A DNA stretch of 64,000 nt from Hydrogenophaga sp. IBVHS2 (GTDB lineage: Bacteria > Pseudomonadota > Gammaproteobacteria > Burkholderiales > Burkholderiaceae_C). The notes under the pieces were generated by a model that worked only from the letters and a program-made list of their open reading frames with translations, had not been told where the DNA came from and ran no database searches. This document shows positions 58,821-64,000 of this stretch, one piece after another. Numbering within the stretch: the first letter of the stretch is position 1; each line of letters opens with the position of its first letter. The translations under genes and the position numbers were made by a program. The stretch spans positions 163,347-227,346 of the forward strand of contig NZ_NFUT01000006.1 in the NCBI RefSeq assembly GCF_002127215.1. Direction: 5' to 3'.

Positions 58821-58824
<4 letters not shown>
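57919..58824 (+). CDS. fdhD: Formate dehydrogenase accessory sulphurtransferase FdhD
   Basis: Carries a persulphide sulphur from IscS to the molybdenum cofactor of FdhA. The 301-residue protein has the family pattern [35 protein letters not shown] (split), the central [14 protein letters not shown] motif, [28 protein letters not shown] and [18 protein letters not shown]. The usual CxxC active site (as in E. coli Cys121/Cys124) is reduced to one cysteine: CGQGS, with Gly where the second cysteine should be. The first cysteine is the essential one in E. coli. It has its own promoter after the terminator and overlaps upp by four bases. Confidence 0.93.
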
Positions 58825-59453
<629 letters not shown>

Positions 59454-59484
59454 CGGGGTTTTCCCGATGCGATAAGGTCGCCCC

Positions 59485-62025
59485 ATGCCTCCTTCCCACG
59501 CATCGTTGCCCATCCGTTTCTGGACCCTGGGCTGGTCTTCCCTGATCCGCGACTGGCGCGCCGGCGAGCTGCGGCTGCTGGTGCTGGCGGTCACACTGGC
59601 CGTGGCCGCACTGACGGCCGTGGGCTTTTTTGCCGACCGGCTGCAGGGCGGCCTGGCCCGAGACGCCCGCGCCCTCATCGGTGGCGATGCGGTGCTCGCC
59701 AGCGACAACGCCCCGTCGCCCGAATTCGAGGTCCGCGCCCGCGAACTGGGCCTGAACACCGCGCGCACCCTGGGCTTCCCCACCATGGGCCGCGCCCGCG
59801 ACGAGGAGGGCGGTGCCGCCCGCCTGGTGGCGCTCAAGGCGGTATCCGACGGCTATCCCCTGCGCGGCACGCTGCGGGTGGCCAGCGGGCCGGACGCGGC
59901 CGACGAGGCCGTCCGGTCCATCCCCCGGCCCGGCACGGTGTGGGTCGATGCCGCGCTGCTGGTGGCGCTGGACCTGAAGATGGGTCAGCCCCTGCTGCTG
60001 GGCGACTCGCAGTTCACCATCGACCGGGTGCTGGTGGTCGAGCCCGACCGTGGCGCCGGTTTCATGAGCTTCGCACCGCGCGTCATGCTCAACGAGGCCG
60101 ACCTGCCGGCCACCGGCCTGGTGCAGCCTGCCAGCCGCCTGACCTACCGTCTGGCGGTGGCCGGGCCGGATGCGGCGGTGGCCACCTTCAGCCGCTGGGC
60201 GCAGGAACGCATCGATGCCACCGGCGTGCGCGGCACCCGGCTGGAGTCGCTGGAGGGCGGGCGGCCCGAGATGGAGCGCACCCTGGAGCGCGCCGAAAAA
60301 TTCCTGAACCTGGTGGCCCTGCTGGCCGCGCTGCTGTGCGCGGTGGCGGTGGCCATCGCGGCACGCGGTTTTGCCCAGCGCCACCTGGATGACTGCGCCA
60401 TGCTGCGCGTGCTGGGCCTGTCGCAGGGCACCATGGCCCGGGCCTACACGCTGGAGTTCGCGCTGGTGGGCCTGCTGGCCAGCGGCCTGGGCGTGCTGCT
60501 GGGCTTTGTGGTGCACCACGTGTTCGTGCTGCTGCTGGCCGGCCTGGTGGAGGCCAGCCTGCCGGCCCCGGGCATCACGCCGGTGCTGCTGGGCCTGGGC
60601 ATGGGCCTGACCCTGATGATGGCTTTCGGCCTGCCGCCGGTGCTGCAGCTGGCCCAGGTGCCTCCGCTGCGGGTGATCCGGCGCGATGTGGGCCAGCTCA
60701 AGCCCGCCACACTGGGGGTGCTGGGCCTGGGCATGCTGGGCTTCGCCGCGCTGCTGCTGGCGGCCAGCCGTGACCTGTTGCTGGGGTCGATCGCGGTCGG
60801 TGGATTCGCCGCCGCGGTGCTGCTGTTTGCCGGCGTCAGCTGGCTGGCCGTCAAGCTGCTGCGCGCCAGCGTGAACGAGGCCACCGCGCCGCGCGCCCTC
60901 GTCATGGCCACGCGCCAGCTGTCCGCGCGGCCGGTGTTTGCGGTGGTGCAGGTCAGTGCCCTGTCGGTGGGCCTGCTGGCCCTGGTGCTGCTGGTGCTGC
61001 TGCGCACCGACCTGATCGCCAGCTGGCGCAACGCCACCCCGCCCGATGCGCCGGACCGCTTCGTCATCAACGTGCAGCCCGAACAGGCCGAGCCGTTCCA
61101 GCAGGCCCTGCGCACCGCCGGCGTGAACGATTTCGACTGGTACCCCATGATCCGGGGCCGTCTGGTCAGCATCAACGGGCGCAACGTGGTGCCCGAGGAC
61201 TTTGGCACCGATCGCGCGCAGCGGCTGGTGGAGCGCGAATTCAACCTCTCGAACACGCCGGTGCAGCCCGACCACAACCCGGTGGTGGCCGGCCGCTGGA
61301 CCGAGAACGAGATGGGTGCCATCAGCGTGGAGGAAGGTCTGGCCGAAGAGCTGGGCCTGAAACTGGGCGACACGGTGGGCTTCGACATGGCCGGCATCGT
61401 CACCGAGGCCCGCATCACCAGCCTGCGCAAGGTCGACTGGGGATCGCTGCGGGTGAACTTCTTCGTCATCTTCCCGGTCGCCACCGTGCCCGATGTGCCG
61501 GTGACCTACATCAGTGCCTTCCGGGCGCCGGCCACGCGCGGCTTCGACAACGCCCTGGTGCGCCAGTTTCCGAACATCACCAATGTCGACATGAGCCAGA
61601 CCATCGCCCAGGTGCAGCGGGTGCTGGGTCAGGTGATCTCGGCGGTGGAGTTCCTGTTCGCCTTCACCCTGGCCGCCGGCCTGGTGGTGCTGCTGGCCGC
61701 CGTCACGGCCACCCGCGGCGAACGCGAGCGCGAGTTCGCCATCCTGCGGGCCGTCGGAGCCGGATCGGCCCTGCTGCGCCAGGTGCAGCGCATCGAGCTG
61801 CTGGGTGTGGGGCTGCTCGCCGGGTTCCTGGCGTCCGTGGTGGCCGTGGCCGTGGGCTGGGCGCTGGCCAAGTACGCCTTCCAGTTCAGCTGGACCGCAT
61901 CGCCCTGGGTGCCTCTGGGCGGCGCCCTGGCCGGTGCGCTGCTGGCCCTGATGGCCGGCTGGTGGGGTCTGCGCAGCGTGCTGCGCACCCCGGTCGTGGA
62001 AACCTTGCGCAAGGCCGCCGCCTGA
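59485..62025 (+). CDS. FtsX-family ABC transporter permease (YbbP-like)
   Basis: An 846-residue inner-membrane protein. One N-terminal helix (about residues 30-50, LLVLAVTLAVAALTAVGFF), a large periplasmic domain, three helices around residues 270-410, further helix pairs, a second periplasmic domain and three C-terminal helices with the FtsX signature ATRGEREREFAILRAVGAGSALLRQVQ. Resembles the lysophospholipase L1-associated permease family (YbbP). It should work with an ATPase like YbbA; none is next to it, so the partner is outside or elsewhere. It ends 1 base before the truncated haemoglobin. Confidence 0.88.
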   Translation: MPPSHASLPIRFWTLGWSSLIRDWRAGELRLLVLAVTLAVAALTAVGFFADRLQGGLARDARALIGGDAVLASDNAPSPEFEVRARELGLNTARTLGFPTMGRARDEEGGAARLVALKAVSDGYPLRGTLRVASGPDAADEAVRSIPRPGTVWVDAALLVALDLKMGQPLLLGDSQFTIDRVLVVEPDRGAGFMSFAPRVMLNEADLPATGLVQPASRLTYRLAVAGPDAAVATFSRWAQERIDATGVRGTRLESLEGGRPEMERTLERAEKFLNLVALLAALLCAVAVAIAARGFAQRHLDDCAMLRVLGLSQGTMARAYTLEFALVGLLASGLGVLLGFVVHHVFVLLLAGLVEASLPAPGITPVLLGLGMGLTLMMAFGLPPVLQLAQVPPLRVIRRDVGQLKPATLGVLGLGMLGFAALLLAASRDLLLGSIAVGGFAAAVLLFAGVSWLAVKLLRASVNEATAPRALVMATRQLSARPVFAVVQVSALSVGLLALVLLVLLRTDLIASWRNATPPDAPDRFVINVQPEQAEPFQQALRTAGVNDFDWYPMIRGRLVSINGRNVVPEDFGTDRAQRLVEREFNLSNTPVQPDHNPVVAGRWTENEMGAISVEEGLAEELGLKLGDTVGFDMAGIVTEARITSLRKVDWGSLRVNFFVIFPVATVPDVPVTYISAFRAPATRGFDNALVRQFPNITNVDMSQTIAQVQRVLGQVISAVEFLFAFTLAAGLVVLLAAVTATRGEREREFAILRAVGAGSALLRQVQRIELLGVGLLAGFLASVVAVAVGWALAKYAFQFSWTASPWVPLGGALAGALLALMAGWWGLRSVLRTPVVETLRKAAA

Positions 62026-62026
62026 G

Positions 62027-62440
62027 ATGACCGATCTGCAGATTCCCCAGGAAAAACCGCCCTTCGACACACCGTTCGAATGGATCGGTGGCGAGGAGCG
62101 CGTGCGTGCCCTGGTCGACCGCTTCTACGACCTCATGGACATCGAGCCCGGCTATGCAGAGCTGCGCCATGCCCATGGCAACACGCTGGACGGCGCCCGC
62201 GACAAGCTGTTCTGGTTCCTGTGCGGCTGGCTGGGCGGTCCGCAGCACTACACCGGCCGCTTCGGCCACCCGCGCCTGCGCATGCGGCACATGCCGTTTT
62301 CCATCGGCATCCTCGAACGCGACCAGTGGCTGGCGTGCATGGACCAGGCCATGGGCGAGACCGGCGTCGATCCGGTGCTGCGGCAGCGCCTGAACCAGAG
62401 CTTCTTCCAGACCGCCGACTGGATGCGCAACACCCCCTGA
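62027..62440 (+). CDS. Group II truncated haemoglobin
   Basis: A 137-residue 2-over-2 globin. The TyrB10 is in RFYDLMDIEP, the proximal His in RMRHMPFSIG, and the group II tryptophan (G8) in ERDQWLACMDQAM; the HxNTLDGARDKLFWFLCGWLGG helix is also typical. Roles in relatives: oxygen or NO chemistry and redox sensing. It starts right after the permease stop and is followed by the multicopper oxidase. Confidence 0.92.
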   Translation: MTDLQIPQEKPPFDTPFEWIGGEERVRALVDRFYDLMDIEPGYAELRHAHGNTLDGARDKLFWFLCGWLGGPQHYTGRFGHPRLRMRHMPFSIGILERDQWLACMDQAMGETGVDPVLRQRLNQSFFQTADWMRNTP

Positions 62441-62464
62441 TCCGTTTTCCGTCACCCGTTGTCC

Positions 62465-63886
62465 ATGAACACGACCCGTCGACAGTGGCTGCAGGCTGCG
62501 GCCGCCGTGCCCTTGCTCGGTGCCTGCAGCACCTCCCCGTTCCCTTCGGCTTCTGCCGCCCCCCGCGTCCTGACCGCTGCCCCGGCCCGCCTGCCGGTGG
62601 CCGGACAGGGCGGGCTGGATGTGTGGGCCTACGGCGGCGCCGTGCCCGGCCCGGTGCTGCGCTACCGCCGCGGCGACTGGCTGGACATCGAGCTGCACAA
62701 CCGCCTGCCCGATCCCACCACCATCCACTGGCACGGCATCCGCCTGCCCAACGCCATGGACGGGGTGCCCCACCTCACCCAGGCCCCCATCGAGCCGGGC
62801 GGGCGTTTCCGTTACCGCTTCCGTCTGCCGGACGCCGGCACCTTCTGGTACCACCCGCACCTGGGCACGGCCGAGCAGGTGGAGCGAGGCCTGGCCGCCG
62901 CGCTGGTGGTGGAGGAAGACCGCCCCTATCCGGTCGACCAGGACCTGGTCTGGCTGCTCGACGACTGGCGTCTGGACGAGCAAGGGCGCATCGCCGAGGA
63001 CTTCTACCGCTTCCACGACGTGGCACACGCTGGCCGCCTGGGGCAGAAGATCACGGTCAACGGGGCGGAGCAGCCGCGCCAGGTGCTGCAGGCGGGGCAG
63101 CGCATCCGGCTGCGGCTCATCAATGCATCGAATGCGCGCATCTACCAGCTCGCGCTGGACGGGCTGCCGGGCTGGCTGATCGCCCGCGACGGCGTGCCGG
63201 CCGAATCGGCCATCCGCTGGGAAGGCCCGATGCTGCTGGGCCCCGGCATGCGGGCCGACATGGTGATCGATGCCAGCACCCCCGGCATGTTCGAGCTCAA
63301 GGACGAACAGTCGCGGGGCGCCGTGGCGCTGGCCCGGCTGGAGGTGCAGGGCAGGGCGGTTGCCACACCCCGTCCGGCGCCGGTGCCCCCGCCCATCGAG
63401 GGCCTGCCTGCGCCGGTGCTGGCGGGCGCTTTCGAGCAGACCATCGTGATCGGTGGCGGCGCCCGCAGCCGCGACGGCTGGCCGCAGCAGACCGAGGCCG
63501 AACGCACCGCCCGCCGTCAGCGCCGCGAAGCCGGTGCGCGCGAGGCCGACCCGGCCTGGACGCTCAACGGCGTGGCGCATACCGACCACCATCACCACCA
63601 CGAACCCTTGTTCCGGGTGCCCCGAGGCCAGACCGTGCGCCTGACCTTCGACAACCGCACCGCCTGGTGGCACCCCATGCACCTGCACGGCCACCACTTT
63701 CAGGTGCTCTCGCGCAACGGGCAGCCGCTGCCCGACCGGCCGTGGCGCGACACCGTGCTGGCCGCGCCGGGCGACCGCCTGGAAGTGGCCTTCATGGCCG
63801 ACAACCCCGGCCGCTGGCTCATCCATTGCCATGTGCTCGAGCACCATGCGGGCGGCATGGGCACGGTGTTCGAGGTGCAGGGCTAG
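62465..63886 (+). CDS. Tat-exported multicopper oxidase
   Basis: A 473-residue periplasmic oxidase. The leader has TTRRQWLQAAAAVPLLGAC, a twin-arginine signal that ends in a lipobox cysteine (residue ~22), so a Tat-exported lipoprotein is likely. All four copper motifs are present: TIHWHGIR, TFWYHPHLG, HPMHLHGHHFQV and HCHVLEHHAGGM; Met is present at the end of the type 1 site. A cluster of histidines (TDHHHHHEP, about residue 379) may bind extra copper. Could be a CopA/CueO-type cuprous oxidase or a laccase-like enzyme; substrate cannot be told. The stop codon TAG abuts the left end of an IS630-like element at the TA. Confidence 0.92.
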   Translation: MNTTRRQWLQAAAAVPLLGACSTSPFPSASAAPRVLTAAPARLPVAGQGGLDVWAYGGAVPGPVLRYRRGDWLDIELHNRLPDPTTIHWHGIRLPNAMDGVPHLTQAPIEPGGRFRYRFRLPDAGTFWYHPHLGTAEQVERGLAAALVVEEDRPYPVDQDLVWLLDDWRLDEQGRIAEDFYRFHDVAHAGRLGQKITVNGAEQPRQVLQAGQRIRLRLINASNARIYQLALDGLPGWLIARDGVPAESAIRWEGPMLLGPGMRADMVIDASTPGMFELKDEQSRGAVALARLEVQGRAVATPRPAPVPPPIEGLPAPVLAGAFEQTIVIGGGARSRDGWPQQTEAERTARRQRREAGAREADPAWTLNGVAHTDHHHHHEPLFRVPRGQTVRLTFDNRTAWWHPMHLHGHHFQVLSRNGQPLPDRPWRDTVLAAPGDRLEVAFMADNPGRWLIHCHVLEHHAGGMGTVFEVQG

Positions 63887-63930
63887 TGTCCTGTCCCGGA
63901 AATAACTGGCATTAATCGTGCATGCCAGTG

Positions 63931-63955
63931 CGGTATCTTGGAACCGGAGATACCG
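63931..63955 (+). promoter_or_regulatory. Hairpin covering the transposase ribosome binding site
   Basis: CGGTATCT and AGATACCG form an 8-base stem with a 9-base loop; the CGGAG ribosome site lies partly in the loop and the 3' arm. Such structures in IS leaders are known to limit transposase translation from outside transcripts. Confidence 0.5.
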
Positions 63956-63957
63956 CG

Positions 63958-64000
63958 ATGAGAACAGGCAGGCCGAAGACGGAGTTGCTGCTGTCGGACG
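63958..64000 (+). CDS. Transposase N-terminus (IS630-like), partial
   Basis: ATG 63958 encodes MRTGRPKTELLLSD before the window ends. The GRPK...L.LS(D) start is the N-terminal HTH entry of IS630-type transposases. The Shine-Dalgarno GGAG (63946-63949) is inside the second hairpin. Confidence 0.7.
   Translation, partial: MRTGRPKTELLLSD

Larger units (their letters stand above)
63887..64000 (+). mobile_element. Left end of an IS630-family-like insertion sequence
   Basis: Starts directly after the TA of the multicopper oxidase stop codon, consistent with the TA target choice of IS630/Tc1-mariner elements. It contains a leader with two hairpins (63905-63929 and 63931-63955) and the start of a transposase. 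The sequence continues beyond the window, so the right end and target duplication cannot be checked. Confidence 0.7.

Overview
The window reads as a chromosomal segment of a high-GC betaproteobacterium of the order Burkholderiales. The basis is strongly G/C-ending codon use, a gene order typical of that group (ubiB, fmdB-like, DUF502, aspS, nudB, endonuclease/exonuclease/phosphatase, clsB), an aerobic box pathway for benzoate and a Tat-exported formate dehydrogenase of the FDH3 type. I cannot fix the genus from sequence alone. About 97 percent is protein coding. I see no rRNA, tRNA, CRISPR array or complete mobile element, but the last ~115 bases are the left end of an IS630-like insertion sequence.

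Layout. 1-6.3 kb: ubiquinone-factor tail, zinc ribbon protein, DUF502 membrane protein, aspS, nudB and phospholipid synthesis (clsB). 6.3-17 kb: a DNA-repair group (ligase-associated exonuclease, ATP-dependent ligase, uracil-DNA-glycosylase-like protein, Lhr-type DEXH helicase, SNase-like nuclease), split by a pterin/flavin/light group (folE, BLUF photoreceptor, EamA transporter, DUF429, type II lumazine synthase). 17-24.3 kb: housekeeping genes (moeB-like, S41 protease, gpmA, rhodanese, grxC, secB, gpsA, panC, panB). 24.3-31 kb: the complete de novo NAD pathway from aspartate (nadC, nadA, nadB) with a pabB-pabC fusion that carries an in-frame amber codon, then scpA and a BamE-like lipoprotein. 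32-35.3 kb: metG and apbC.

35.3-44.1 kb is a benzoate catabolic island: benzoate-CoA ligase and boxD on the minus strand, boxR, boxC, boxB and boxA on the plus strand. Three TGCA-N6-TGCA boxes lie in the two control regions, and a near-consensus sigma70 promoter precedes boxC. Benzoate is activated to benzoyl-CoA, epoxidised by BoxAB, opened by BoxC and oxidised by BoxD; BoxR probably senses benzoyl-CoA.

44.2-58.8 kb is a formate dehydrogenase island: DUF3305, DUF3306, a polyferredoxin and a TorD-like chaperone, then on the opposite strand a histidine kinase and a sigma54-dependent response regulator, then the Tat-target peptide, fdhA, fdhB, a small lipoprotein, fdhC, a small exported protein and fdhD. 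The 424-base region between the regulator and the structural genes holds three copies of a GACAASTTGTC palindrome and, about 100 bases further on, a good -24/-12 sigma54 promoter aimed at the fdh genes. This suggests a dedicated two-component switch for formate oxidation. The window ends with upp, an FtsX-type permease, a truncated haemoglobin, a Tat-exported multicopper oxidase and the IS end that abuts its stop codon.
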